Assembly (NCBI GenBank): GCA_963807065.1
Contig: CAWDZQ010000004.1
Location: 1,116,001-1,180,000 of the forward strand
Reading direction: 5' to 3'
Source: CAWAND01 sp963807065
Lineage (GTDB): Bacteria; Chloroflexota; Anaerolineae; Anaerolineales; E44-bin32
DNA length: 64,000 nucleotides
The notes beneath the pieces were generated by a model, which saw only the letters and a list, made by a program, of their open reading frames with translations, searched no databases and was not told the origin of the DNA. The translations under genes were made by a program, and so were the position numbers. Positions 45,228-53,466 of the stretch are shown piece after piece (the stretch's first letter is position 1; each line of letters starts with the position of its first letter).

Positions 45228-45842
45228 TCAGTCGCCGGTTGGGTTCGGCAGGGGGCGGATCGGGCCGTGACCGGGGTAAATGCGCTGGGCGCCGAGCTCG
45301 CGCAGCGTCTGCCAGCTGGCGGCCACCACATCGAGGTTCCCTTCGGGCGCCATGCCCGGCCAGGTCAGGTCGCCTGTGAAGGCGGATCCATCGTCCAGCA
45401 ACAGAGTGACGCTGTCATCCGAGTGACCGGGGGTGGGAAGGATCTGGCCATCGAAACCAGCCGTCCTGAGCACGCCGCGGCTTTCGTCAAAGCCGATGGT
45501 CAGATTGCCTTTGAGGCTGATCTCGACGTAGTGGTCCTGCGGCTTCATCCACTGTTTCATCTCCGGAATGGCTTCCACCTGCGTCTCGAGCACGATCAGC
45601 GTCATCCCGGCCTGTTTCAGCTCTTGCGCCAGGCCGGCGTGGTCCATGTGGTAGTGGGTGGCCAAACCGTAGCCAATCTCTTGGACAGGAACATCCAAGC
45701 GCTTCAAATTGGCCAGCAGCTTGCCCAGGGTGCCCGGCCAGCCGAGATCGACCATCAGCCGGGCGGGGCCGCGGCTGATGACCCAGATGTTGGTCGATCG
45801 ATAGCCGACGTTGAGGATGGTGGTGGTCGGTGATCCGGTCAT
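45228..45842 (-). CDS. Metallo-beta-lactamase fold hydrolase
   Basis: A 204-residue protein with the zinc motif THYHMDHAG, then PTPGHSDDSVTLLL, FTGDLTW and YPGHGP, a complete binuclear-site set of the glyoxalase II/MBL superfamily. The longer ORF to 46004 runs through the upstream regulatory region. I chose ATG 45842 (MTGSPTTTILNVG). A CRP-like site lies about 150 bases upstream. Confidence 0.9.
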   Translation of the reverse strand: MTGSPTTTILNVGYRSTNIWVISRGPARLMVDLGWPGTLGKLLANLKRLDVPVQEIGYGLATHYHMDHAGLAQELKQAGMTLIVLETQVEAIPEMKQWMKPQDHYVEISLKGNLTIGFDESRGVLRTAGFDGQILPTPGHSDDSVTLLLDDGSAFTGDLTWPGMAPEGNLDVVAASWQTLRELGAQRIYPGHGPIRPLPNPTGD

Positions 45843-45988
45843 ATCAGTCCGCTTCAGGTGGGGGCTGGGGAATGCAGGTGGTCTGGCAACGTGCCGCATT
45901 ATTCTAGGAGATTTCGGGTGGGGCCGCCATCCGACGGGCATTGCCCCTCGGCGGTTGCCGACGATCTTCCACGTGACCCCGTCGCGGC

Positions 45989-46006
45989 TTGTGAAATCCT
46001 GCACAA
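45989..46006. promoter_or_regulatory. CRP-like palindrome (one mismatch)
   Basis: TTGTGA-AATCCT-GCACAA has one deviation in the right half. It lies between the divergent MBL hydrolase gene and the nucleoside operon. Confidence 0.5.
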
Positions 46007-46072
46007 AGCCTTCACAGCCTGGGAAGCCCGGCTTTGGCGGGGGAGATCAGAGGCGACCTGAGTGGGCTCGAT

Positions 46073-46100
46073 TTGACGTCGTGGAAAATGACTCTATAAT
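46073..46100 (+). promoter_or_regulatory. Strong promoter of the nucleoside salvage operon
   Basis: TTGACG (46073-46078) and a perfect TATAAT (46095-46100) are 16 bases apart. It points into the operon starting at 46174. Confidence 0.75.
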
Positions 46101-46147
46101 GGGTTATCCAGCCGGGGCGCAATCGTCCCTTTTCTTTTCCCTGCTTC

Positions 46148-46161
46148 TGTTACCGGTAACA
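46148..46161. promoter_or_regulatory. LacI-type operator
   Basis: TGTTACCGGTAACA is a perfect 14-bp palindrome with the central CG typical of LacI-family operators; the E. coli GntR site has the same core. It lies about 48 bases downstream of the -10 box and before the first gene. The LacI protein at 51161 is the obvious ligand. Confidence 0.82.
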
Positions 46162-46173
46162 TCAACCTAGGAC

Positions 46174-47094
46174 ATGCCCATGGGGGTCCTCGTCTTCGGC
46201 AGTCTGAGCATGGACGTCACCGCCTATGTCCCGCGGCTGCCCAAGCCGGGGGAGACGCTTTTCGGCGGATCGTACGGGCTGTCCGCTGGAGGCAAAGGAG
46301 CCAACCAGGCCGTGGCCTGCGCCCGACTTGGCTGCCCCACCCATTTCGTAGGAAGGGTGGGGCTTGACCTTTTTGGTCCCGGAGCACGAGCCGGCCTGAA
46401 AGACAACGGTGTCGACGCGGACGGGCTTTTCGAGGATCGCCAGCACGGCACCGGCCTGGCAATCATCAGCGTGGACCGGGCCGCCGAGAACGCCATCATC
46501 GTCGTCTCAGGTGCCAACATGGCCATCGACGAGTCGGATGTAGCACGTGCCGCGGAATACCTGCCGGAGTGCAGCGTACTTCTGCTGCAAATGGAAGTTC
46601 CGCTCGAGGCATCCAGGCAGTTGGCTGAGGCCGCCCAACGGCAGGGTGTGTCCGTCATCCTCGACCCAGCACCGGCCAAGCCACTGGACGACAAGTTCCT
46701 GTCCAGGCTGGATATCATCACACCCAACGAAGTTGAAGCTGAGGCCTTGGTTGGTTTTCCTGTGAAGGACGTTGACGACGCTGCCAAGGCTGCGGCGCGG
46801 TTGGTCGGGCGCGGCGCCGGCGCGGCCGTGGTCAAGCTGGGCGAGCGAGGGGCGGTGTGCCAATCCGGTGACAGCTGCCAGCTCGTCCCCCCTTTCAAGG
46901 TCGAAGCCGTCGACACGGTGGCCGCCGGTGACGCATTTAACGGCGGGTTGGCGGCGGGTCTGCATGCCGGCCTGCCGCTCATGGAAGCCATGCGCTGGGG
47001 GTCAGCCGCCGGGGCATTGGCCGTCACCCGTCGCGGAGCGGCTGCCTCCATGCCCGACCGGCAGTCTTTTGATGCCCTATTGGAGCGTAAATGA
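46174..47094 (+). CDS. Ribokinase-like PfkB sugar kinase
   Basis: A 306-residue kinase. The N-terminal signature is FGSLSMDVTAYVPRLPKPGETLFGGSYGLSAGGKGANQAVACARLG, as in ribokinases. The C-terminal anion-hole motif is DTVAAGDAFNGGLAAG, with AAGD in place of the usual GAGD, and the catalytic Asp is retained. First gene of the nucleoside operon, likely phosphorylating ribose (or deoxyribose) released by the nucleoside hydrolase. Confidence 0.92.
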   Translation: MPMGVLVFGSLSMDVTAYVPRLPKPGETLFGGSYGLSAGGKGANQAVACARLGCPTHFVGRVGLDLFGPGARAGLKDNGVDADGLFEDRQHGTGLAIISVDRAAENAIIVVSGANMAIDESDVARAAEYLPECSVLLLQMEVPLEASRQLAEAAQRQGVSVILDPAPAKPLDDKFLSRLDIITPNEVEAEALVGFPVKDVDDAAKAAARLVGRGAGAAVVKLGERGAVCQSGDSCQLVPPFKVEAVDTVAAGDAFNGGLAAGLHAGLPLMEAMRWGSAAGALAVTRRGAAASMPDRQSFDALLERK

Positions 47095-47095
47095 A

Positions 47096-48418
47096 ATGGC
47101 CGAGCTCCTGATCCGCGCCGGGGCTGTCGTGACTGTCGATCCGGGTGACGCTGTCTATCAGCCTGGCTTCGTCCGCATCTCCGGAAATCGGATCATCGAA
47201 GTCGGCGAAGGCTGGAAGGCGCGGCCTGTCAATGGCGAGACGGAGCTGGATCTGCCCGACCGGCTGGTCATGCCCGGTTTGGTGAACGCGCATACGCACT
47301 CGCCGATGATCCTGTTCCGCGGCTTGGCCGAAGGCTATTCGCTGCTGGTGCTTGATGGATGGATGAAGGCGATCCGCGCTTGGGAAGCCGTCCTTCGGCC
47401 GGAGATGATCCCACCGGCCGTGACCGTTTCCTGCGCCGAGATGATCCGCACCGGGACGACGACCTTTGCCGACCAGTACTTCCACATGGACCGTATCGTC
47501 CCGGCCGTGGAGGCCAGCGGCCTTCGGGCCGCCCTGGCGTATGGGATTGTCGAGTTGGGACAGGCGGACGCCCGCCAGCGTGCGCTGGCCCGGGCCGAAG
47601 CCTTCCTCGAAAGCGTGGTCGGCCATCCACGCATCAAAGGTTGGGTCGGGCCCCACGCCTTCTTCGTCGACAATACTCCCGATGCCATCCACGCCGAGCT
47701 CGAACTCGCCCGCCGGTTTGACACGGGACTGCACATCCATTTGGCAACCAGCGGAGAGGAAGAAGACTACTGCCGGGGACATTTCGGTGTCAGCGCCGTC
47801 ACCCAGATGCAGCGGCTTGGGGTGCTCGACCAGCGGTTGCTGGCCGCCCACTGCCTGACGATTCCGGCCGATGACTACAACGCATTGGCGTCGGCACCTT
47901 TCGCCGCCGTGCTGTGCGCATCGGCCTGCATGCGCAGTGGCGCCATGCCGCCGCAGGCGGTGGCCATGCTCGACGCTGAGATCGACCTGGCCTTAGGTAC
48001 CGACAATGTGACCAACAACAACAGCTACGACATGTTCAATGAAATGCAGACGGCGGCCAAGCTGATCTCATTTAGCCAGCAGCGCCCGGCCGCCCTCACG
48101 GCCAAGCAGATGGTTCGTATGGCTACCATGGGCGGGGCTCGAGCGCTGGGGATGGAAAACGAAATCGGCTCGCTGGAGGCCGGCAAGCGTGCCGATTTGG
48201 TGCTGTTGGACCTGTCGTCCGTCGGCTGGGCACCGCGGGCAACCCAAGATTTGACCACGGCCATCGTCTACGCCGTCAGCGGCCAACAGGTGACGGACTC
48301 GATGGTTGACGGAGAGTGGCTGTTGCGAAACAGCACGTGGACCCGTCTGGACTACCGAGGGGCTGTTGCCGGGTTGGACGCTGCAGCCACTGAGCTGTTG
48401 AGCCTGCGGAAGACTTAG
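47096..48418 (+). CDS. Amidohydrolase, MTA/SAH deaminase-like
   Basis: A 440-residue cytoplasmic metal-dependent deaminase (MtaD/SsnA/ATZ-TRZ group). Metal ligands are in VNAHTHSPMILFRG, HIHLATSGEEEDYC, LAAHC and LGTDNVTNNNSYDMFNEM. The ATG at 47096 starts right after the kinase stop; an upstream in-frame extension lies inside the kinase. In this context it probably deaminates adenosine-like nucleosides or purine bases. Confidence 0.9.
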   Translation: MAELLIRAGAVVTVDPGDAVYQPGFVRISGNRIIEVGEGWKARPVNGETELDLPDRLVMPGLVNAHTHSPMILFRGLAEGYSLLVLDGWMKAIRAWEAVLRPEMIPPAVTVSCAEMIRTGTTTFADQYFHMDRIVPAVEASGLRAALAYGIVELGQADARQRALARAEAFLESVVGHPRIKGWVGPHAFFVDNTPDAIHAELELARRFDTGLHIHLATSGEEEDYCRGHFGVSAVTQMQRLGVLDQRLLAAHCLTIPADDYNALASAPFAAVLCASACMRSGAMPPQAVAMLDAEIDLALGTDNVTNNNSYDMFNEMQTAAKLISFSQQRPAALTAKQMVRMATMGGARALGMENEIGSLEAGKRADLVLLDLSSVGWAPRATQDLTTAIVYAVSGQQVTDSMVDGEWLLRNSTWTRLDYRGAVAGLDAAATELLSLRKT

Positions 48419-48428
48419 GAGGGCCGAA

Positions 48429-49355
48429 ATGATCCGTCTGGTCATCGATACCGACCCGGGAGTGGACGACGCCCATGCCCTGATGCTGGCGGCGGCTCAC
48501 CCCGGGGCACGCATCGAAGCCGTCACCACCGTGGCCGGCAACGTTGGGCTGGACAGGACCACCGCCAATGCGTGCACGGTGCTCGATGCCCTGGGTGTTG
48601 ATGCGCCAGTCTTCGCCGGTGCGCCTCGGAGCCTCATGGGAGACGATGTCGACGCCAGCGATGTGCACGGCAGTGACGGATTGGGCAACACGAATTTTTC
48701 GCCTTCGCCGCGCAAAGTAGCCTCGGAACATGCTGCGCTGGCCCTGGTACGTTTGGCGAACGAATCCCCGGGCGAGCTCGACCTGGTCACGCTGGCCCCG
48801 CTCACCAATGTCGCCCTGGCGGTCGCTCTCGATCCGGAGCTGCCTCATAAGTACCGCCATCTGACGATTATGGGCGGTTCGATCCGGGGTATAGGCAACA
48901 CCATCCATCCCTCCGCCGAATTCAACATCTTCACTGACCCCGAAGCGGCACGCATCGTGCTGCGCGCCTGGCCCGATTGCACGCTGGTCTCATGGGAAAC
49001 GTGTATGGATCACGCGCTGGACGAGGCCAAAGTCGAGGAGCTCATGGCCATCCAGTCCGATCGGGCCGATTTCTTCCGCGCCATCACGGCCCACACGTTC
49101 GCCTTCATAGAGAGCGCCTTGGGTTTCAAACGCCTGATTTCATCTGATGCGCTGGCGATGGCGGTGGCGATTGAGCCCGACATGCTCCTGAAATCGGAGC
49201 GTCGTTTCGTCGACGTGGAACTCGGTGGGGCACATACCCGCGGGCAGACCACTGTGGATTGGTCTAACCGAACTGGGCGTGAGCCAAACGTTACGCTAGC
49301 GATAGATGTCGACCGGACGCGCTGGAACGATTTGATGATGGCAGCCTTGACGTGA
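48429..49355 (+). CDS. Inosine-uridine preferring nucleoside hydrolase
   Basis: A 308-residue N-ribohydrolase. The Ca2+-binding cluster DTDPGVDDA is at residues 7-15, followed by VTTVAGNVGLDRTTANA, TLAPLTNVALAV and a mid-protein EFNIFTDPEAA with the Asp/Asn ligands. It releases ribose for the kinase encoded upstream. AGGAGG precedes the ATG. Confidence 0.95.
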   Translation: MIRLVIDTDPGVDDAHALMLAAAHPGARIEAVTTVAGNVGLDRTTANACTVLDALGVDAPVFAGAPRSLMGDDVDASDVHGSDGLGNTNFSPSPRKVASEHAALALVRLANESPGELDLVTLAPLTNVALAVALDPELPHKYRHLTIMGGSIRGIGNTIHPSAEFNIFTDPEAARIVLRAWPDCTLVSWETCMDHALDEAKVEELMAIQSDRADFFRAITAHTFAFIESALGFKRLISSDALAMAVAIEPDMLLKSERRFVDVELGGAHTRGQTTVDWSNRTGREPNVTLAIDVDRTRWNDLMMAALT

Positions 49356-50584
49356 CCCATCTTGATGGCGGAAAGAACTCCCTCTCCATGGAACCGAAGG
49401 ACGTGCTGATCGAGGCCACAAACCTCCTGCAAGACCTGGTCCGCCTGCCCTCGGTCAACGGCCGGGACCCAGAGGGGCCCGTCGCCGAGCGGCTGCTCCA
49501 AGCGGCGGTGGAGTTGGGATTGAAAGGTGAATTGATCGCAGGAACCGAATCTCGGCCGAATGCGCTTATCGCGTGGGGCGAGGGCCCGGCCGCTTTCGCC
49601 TTCATCGCGCATTCTGACACTGTGTCCGAAGGCCGTCCGGAGGCGTGGTCCTTCCCTGCCTTTGGCGCCGAGGTCCACTGTGGCCGCCTCTACGGTCGGG
49701 GAGCGGCAGATAACAAGGCCGGGATGGTGGCGGCGCTGTTCGCCATGGCCCGACTGGCCGAGAGCGGGAGGCTCGATCCGAAACGGCACCGCATCCTGCT
49801 GGCCGCTGTCGTGGATGAGGAGTCCGGCGCCTCAAGCCCGATGGGGCTGAAGGCGCTGCTGGATGCGGGGCGACTGGAGGCGACGGGCGCCGTTTATACC
49901 TACGCCGGCGACGACATCTGCCTGGGTCATCGGGGCCTGCTTCGTCTGACGCTCACGGCGCACGGCCAGTCCGTGCACACCGGCAGCCCCGCCTGGACCC
50001 GGGGTGAGGAAGGGGTGAATGCGGTCACAGGCCTGGCCGAGGCTCTGCTCCAACTCGAAGCTCTTGAATGGCCGGAGACGCCCTATCCGGGTTTCGAACA
50101 CCTGGCCTGCATGGTGACTCCCGGGACAATGTTCGAAGGGGGAACCTATGCGAGTGTGGTTCCCGATCGGGCCTCGGCCCTGGTTGACGTCCGTTTAATG
50201 CCGGGACAGTCCTCCGGGCAGGTGGCCGACATCATCGCAGCGGTTACTGCCCAGGTGTGCGGGCGCCGCCCGGGGCTCCAAATCTCCCAGACAGTGGACG
50301 TCGATCTCCCGGCGGCGGCCATGCCGCCCGATCATCGCTTGGTCCGGACGGCGGCCCGCATCACCAGCCAGATCGCCGGGCGCCAGCTTCCCGCCCGGGC
50401 CGCCGGACCGGCCAACGAGGGCTATATGCTGATTAAAGCCGGCATCCCCACCTTGTGCGGCTTTGGCCCCTTGGGAGGGAACGCCCATGCCGGCGACGAG
50501 TGGGTTGACCTCAAAAGCCTTGTGCAGACCATCGAAATCTACGCCGAATTGGCCGTCGCCTACCTGACACAGGCACAGGAGTAA
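49352..50584 (+). CDS. M20 family metallohydrolase
   Basis: A 410-residue ArgE/DapE/CPG2-type enzyme. Metal ligands are in FIAHSDTV, GRGAADNKAG and VDEESGA; a dimerisation domain begins at LTAHGQSVHTGSPAW. The GTG at 49352 overlaps the nucleoside hydrolase stop, and ATG 49388 is an alternative. M20 enzymes such as YgeY also occur in purine-catabolism clusters, so an amide product of base breakdown may be the substrate. That link is inference. Confidence 0.88.
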   Translation: MTHLDGGKNSLSMEPKDVLIEATNLLQDLVRLPSVNGRDPEGPVAERLLQAAVELGLKGELIAGTESRPNALIAWGEGPAAFAFIAHSDTVSEGRPEAWSFPAFGAEVHCGRLYGRGAADNKAGMVAALFAMARLAESGRLDPKRHRILLAAVVDEESGASSPMGLKALLDAGRLEATGAVYTYAGDDICLGHRGLLRLTLTAHGQSVHTGSPAWTRGEEGVNAVTGLAEALLQLEALEWPETPYPGFEHLACMVTPGTMFEGGTYASVVPDRASALVDVRLMPGQSSGQVADIIAAVTAQVCGRRPGLQISQTVDVDLPAAAMPPDHRLVRTAARITSQIAGRQLPARAAGPANEGYMLIKAGIPTLCGFGPLGGNAHAGDEWVDLKSLVQTIEIYAELAVAYLTQAQE

Positions 50585-50588
50585 ACGG

Positions 50589-51164
50589 ATGACGCATGAC
50601 GCATACCTCGACCCGTGGGTGAACGTGACCACACACAGCGGCCTGCAGGCCGATGAGGTCATCTCTTCCCTGCAAAAGGAAATCAGGCGCGGGGAAGTCG
50701 AAAACGCCGTCAAAGTGGCTTACGAGATGATCCTCACCAGCCCTGAGTTGGAAGCCAAGCTCTGGCAGCGGCTCAAGGTCATCACCGTGGAGGACATAGG
50801 TTGGGGCGACCTGAATGCGCCGGGCCTGGTTGAAACCCTGGATCACTTTCATCTCGCCTTTGAACGCGGCCAGGTAGACAGGGTGCTCTTCGCCGTGCAT
50901 GCCGTCCGCTACCTGTGCTCGCGGGCCAAGGATCGCTCCAGCGACGAGATGACGCAGTGGGTCACTCGCGGTGCAGACAATGGTCAAATGGTGCCCGAGA
51001 TCCCGGATTATGCTCTCGATCAACACACTCAGAAGGGCCGGGTCATGGGCCGCTCGCGGCGCCACTTTTATGAGGAAGCCTCACGGGTCAACCCAGAACT
51101 GCCCGACAGGGACACCACTTACCTGGACCGATTGCTGGCCGGATTGGGCGAAAACGAGGCATGA
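50589..51164 (+). CDS. Free-standing MgsA/RarA C-terminus-like protein
   Basis: A 191-residue protein without a Walker motif. THSGLQADEVISSLQKEIRRGEVENAVKVAYEMIL...KLWQRLKVITVEDIGWGD resembles the clamp-loader-like C-terminal domain of MgsA/RarA (compare SALqKSIRGSD... and SEDIGLAD). AGGAG precedes the ATG, and its stop overlaps the LacI start (ATGA). A stand-alone copy in a nucleoside operon is odd. Function unknown. Confidence 0.65.
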   Translation: MTHDAYLDPWVNVTTHSGLQADEVISSLQKEIRRGEVENAVKVAYEMILTSPELEAKLWQRLKVITVEDIGWGDLNAPGLVETLDHFHLAFERGQVDRVLFAVHAVRYLCSRAKDRSSDEMTQWVTRGADNGQMVPEIPDYALDQHTQKGRVMGRSRRHFYEEASRVNPELPDRDTTYLDRLLAGLGENEA

Positions 51165-52207
51165 CCGATCGTGGGGGGAACCGGCGGCCGACTATGGCCG
51201 ATGTGGCTGAACTGGCAGGGGTCTCCAAGATGACCGTTTCGCGCGTCATTAACGCACATGAGAGAGTCACCTCGGAGACGACCGAGAGGGTCCAGGACGC
51301 CATACGCAGCCTAGGCTATGTCCGCAGCCGGCGGGGCCGGAGCCTGGCGGTGGGCCGGACCAATCTACTGGGGCTGATTGTGCTCGATATCACAAGTGAG
51401 TGGGTCTGGCCGCTGGTGCGCGGAGCGGGCAAGGCGGCTGAAGCTGAAAACTATCAACTGCTCCTTCAGACGACCGGGACCGGCGAAGTGGCCACGTTTG
51501 GCCACCAGGACCCCCTCCTTTCAGATGACTACGTTGACGGGTTGATCATCATCAGCTGGCGCGTGCCGCTCTCGTCGGTCCAACGGCTGGCAAAGCGTGG
51601 ATTTCCCGTGGTTCTCATCGACGCGTTCAGGCGCCTGGATGACGTCAGTTGGGTGAGCGCCGATGATCATCGGGGTGCCCGCTTGGCGACCGAACACCTG
51701 ATCCAGCTCGGCCACCGCCGCATCGGGTTCATCGGCGGCGGCGAGGCGCCCTATCTGGCCCAGCAGCGGCTGGCTGGGTTTCGAGAGGCACTGGCCGTCG
51801 CCGACGTCGAGCCCTCCGGCTGCCCGGTGGTGGAAGGCGATTTTTCGCAGCGGAGCGGATACGCTGCAGCGGCCGAGTTGATGGCCTTGTCGCGCCGCCC
51901 GACGGCGATCTTCGCCGCCAACGATTTGATGGCCATGGGCGCCATGACCGCCATGCAAGAACTCGGTCTGAGGGTTCCGGATGACATGTCTGTCGTCGGT
52001 TTCGATGACATCGCCAGCGCAGCCCGTTTGAGCCCTGGCCTGACCACCGTAGCGCGCCCCTACGCTGAGATGGGCGCCATGGCGGTGAAGTTGGCCACCC
52101 GCCTAATGCAGTCAAACGACGGCTCCCACCGACCCATCCAAACAGACCTGCCCGTCGAGCTCGTCATTCGACAGTCAACCTCGCCGCTAACGCGGGCCTA
52201 CCCGTGA
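51161..52207 (+). CDS. LacI family transcriptional regulator
   Basis: A 348-residue repressor. The N-terminal HTH and hinge read MADVAELAGVSKMTVSRVINAHERVTSETTERVQDAIRSLGYV. The periplasmic-binding-like sensor domain ends in PDDMSVVGFDDIASAARLSPGLTTVARPY. It lies inside the nucleoside operon, and the perfect LacI-type palindrome at 46148-46161 is its likely target. A nucleoside or sugar is the likely inducer. Confidence 0.95.
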   Translation: MTDRGGNRRPTMADVAELAGVSKMTVSRVINAHERVTSETTERVQDAIRSLGYVRSRRGRSLAVGRTNLLGLIVLDITSEWVWPLVRGAGKAAEAENYQLLLQTTGTGEVATFGHQDPLLSDDYVDGLIIISWRVPLSSVQRLAKRGFPVVLIDAFRRLDDVSWVSADDHRGARLATEHLIQLGHRRIGFIGGGEAPYLAQQRLAGFREALAVADVEPSGCPVVEGDFSQRSGYAAAAELMALSRRPTAIFAANDLMAMGAMTAMQELGLRVPDDMSVVGFDDIASAARLSPGLTTVARPYAEMGAMAVKLATRLMQSNDGSHRPIQTDLPVELVIRQSTSPLTRAYP

Positions 52208-52302
52208 AAGCCTCGCCAGGGTTGTGCGGACGGTAAAGGAGGTGTGCTGAGAGGATTGCACGTTGGCCACCGATCCCGTGGATAGTGGAGGAGATACGAC
52301 CC

Positions 52303-53391
52303 ATGACAAGCAAGCTGGGATGGAGGTTGGTGACGCTGGCCCTGATCGCCGGCATGGCCTTGACCTCCTGCGGGGGGCAGCCGGCCGCGGCAACCGAAGC
52401 CCCGAAGCCCGCATTCAAGTTCGTGCTCGTAACACCCAACCCGCTCGGCGACCGATCTTTCATCGACGCCTCGGCTCGCGGCGTCAAGAAGGCCAACGAT
52501 GACCTGGGCTTGGACGGCCAGATCATCGAGACCACCAGCATCGCTGAGCAAGAGACCGCCATCCGGGCCGCTTTGAGCGGCAACAACGACCTGATTCTGG
52601 CCTTGGCGCCCGACCCCGAGACTCTGCTTTCGATCGCCCAGGAGAATCCTGATCAGAAGTTCGGCGTGCCGTCAGACATTTTCGTCGACAGCCTGCCGGA
52701 CAACATCGAGGCCTTCCAGGTCAACGTGCATGAAGGAAGCTACCTGGTGGGTATCGTGGCAGGCATGATGACCGAGACCAAGACTGTCGGCGCTGTGGTC
52801 GGCGGCGACTCGCCCGGGCTCAACCAGTTCTTCTGGGCCTACAAACAGGGCGTACTCGAAGCCTGCCCCGATTGCAACGTTCTGGTGAGCTACCTGTCGT
52901 TTGATTTCTCGAACCCGACCCTGGGGAAGGAAGCCGCCTTGGCGCAATATGACCAGGGCGCTGACATCATCTTCCAGGTCGCCGGCCGTTCAGGCGAGGG
53001 CGTGATCTCGGCCGCTGCGGAGACGGGCAAGTTCGCCATTGGCGTTGACTCGAATCAGGACTACATTGAGCCAGGCTCGGTGATCGTCTCCCTGCTCAAG
53101 AAAGTCGACGTGACCACCTACCTGCTCGTGCAGAACACCATGAATGGCGAATTCAAGGGTGGCTTCCAGCAGATCGGCCTTGCCCAGGGCGCTTCCGGGC
53201 TCTCCTGGGATGAAGGCTCAACGGATTTCGCCGACAACGGCCCGGCGAACATGACCGCCAAGCTGGATAACGTCAAGGCGAGCGTGGAAACCTACCGTCA
53301 GCAAATTCTTGACGGCACGCTGGCCGTGTGTGACGCTCTGAACAGCCCAGACGCAGCCGAGTGCGCTGGCCTGGCAGCCGGCGGCGGGTAA
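52303..53391 (+). CDS. BMP family nucleoside-binding lipoprotein
   Basis: A 362-residue substrate-binding lipoprotein (leader LVTLALIAGMALTSC). The BMP/Med/PnrA signature is visible: FVLVTPNPLGDRSFIDASARGVKKA, VGIVAGMMTETKTVGAVVGGDSPGLNQFFWAYKQGVLEACP, then FAIGVDSNQDYIEPGSVIVSLLKKVD. BMP proteins such as PnrA and BmpA bind purine nucleosides. GGAGGAG precedes the ATG at 52303. A strong hairpin follows the gene. Confidence 0.94.
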   Translation: MTSKLGWRLVTLALIAGMALTSCGGQPAAATEAPKPAFKFVLVTPNPLGDRSFIDASARGVKKANDDLGLDGQIIETTSIAEQETAIRAALSGNNDLILALAPDPETLLSIAQENPDQKFGVPSDIFVDSLPDNIEAFQVNVHEGSYLVGIVAGMMTETKTVGAVVGGDSPGLNQFFWAYKQGVLEACPDCNVLVSYLSFDFSNPTLGKEAALAQYDQGADIIFQVAGRSGEGVISAAAETGKFAIGVDSNQDYIEPGSVIVSLLKKVDVTTYLLVQNTMNGEFKGGFQQIGLAQGASGLSWDEGSTDFADNGPANMTAKLDNVKASVETYRQQILDGTLAVCDALNSPDAAECAGLAAGGG

Positions 53392-53424
53392 GCCAACCGG
53401 AGCCAGCTGAACGACGACCCGATG

Positions 53425-53454
53425 GACCCCGGGGGCCGTACGGCCCCCGGGGTC
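53425..53454. terminator. Perfect 30-base palindrome after the binding-protein gene
   Basis: Bases 53425-53454 form a perfect GC-only-rich inverted repeat (GACCCCGGGGGCC and its complement around GTAC). There is no U-run. It sits between the binding-protein and ABC ATPase genes, where such hairpins commonly protect mRNA or partially terminate. Confidence 0.65.
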
Positions 53455-53466
53455 GGAGAGAGGCCC

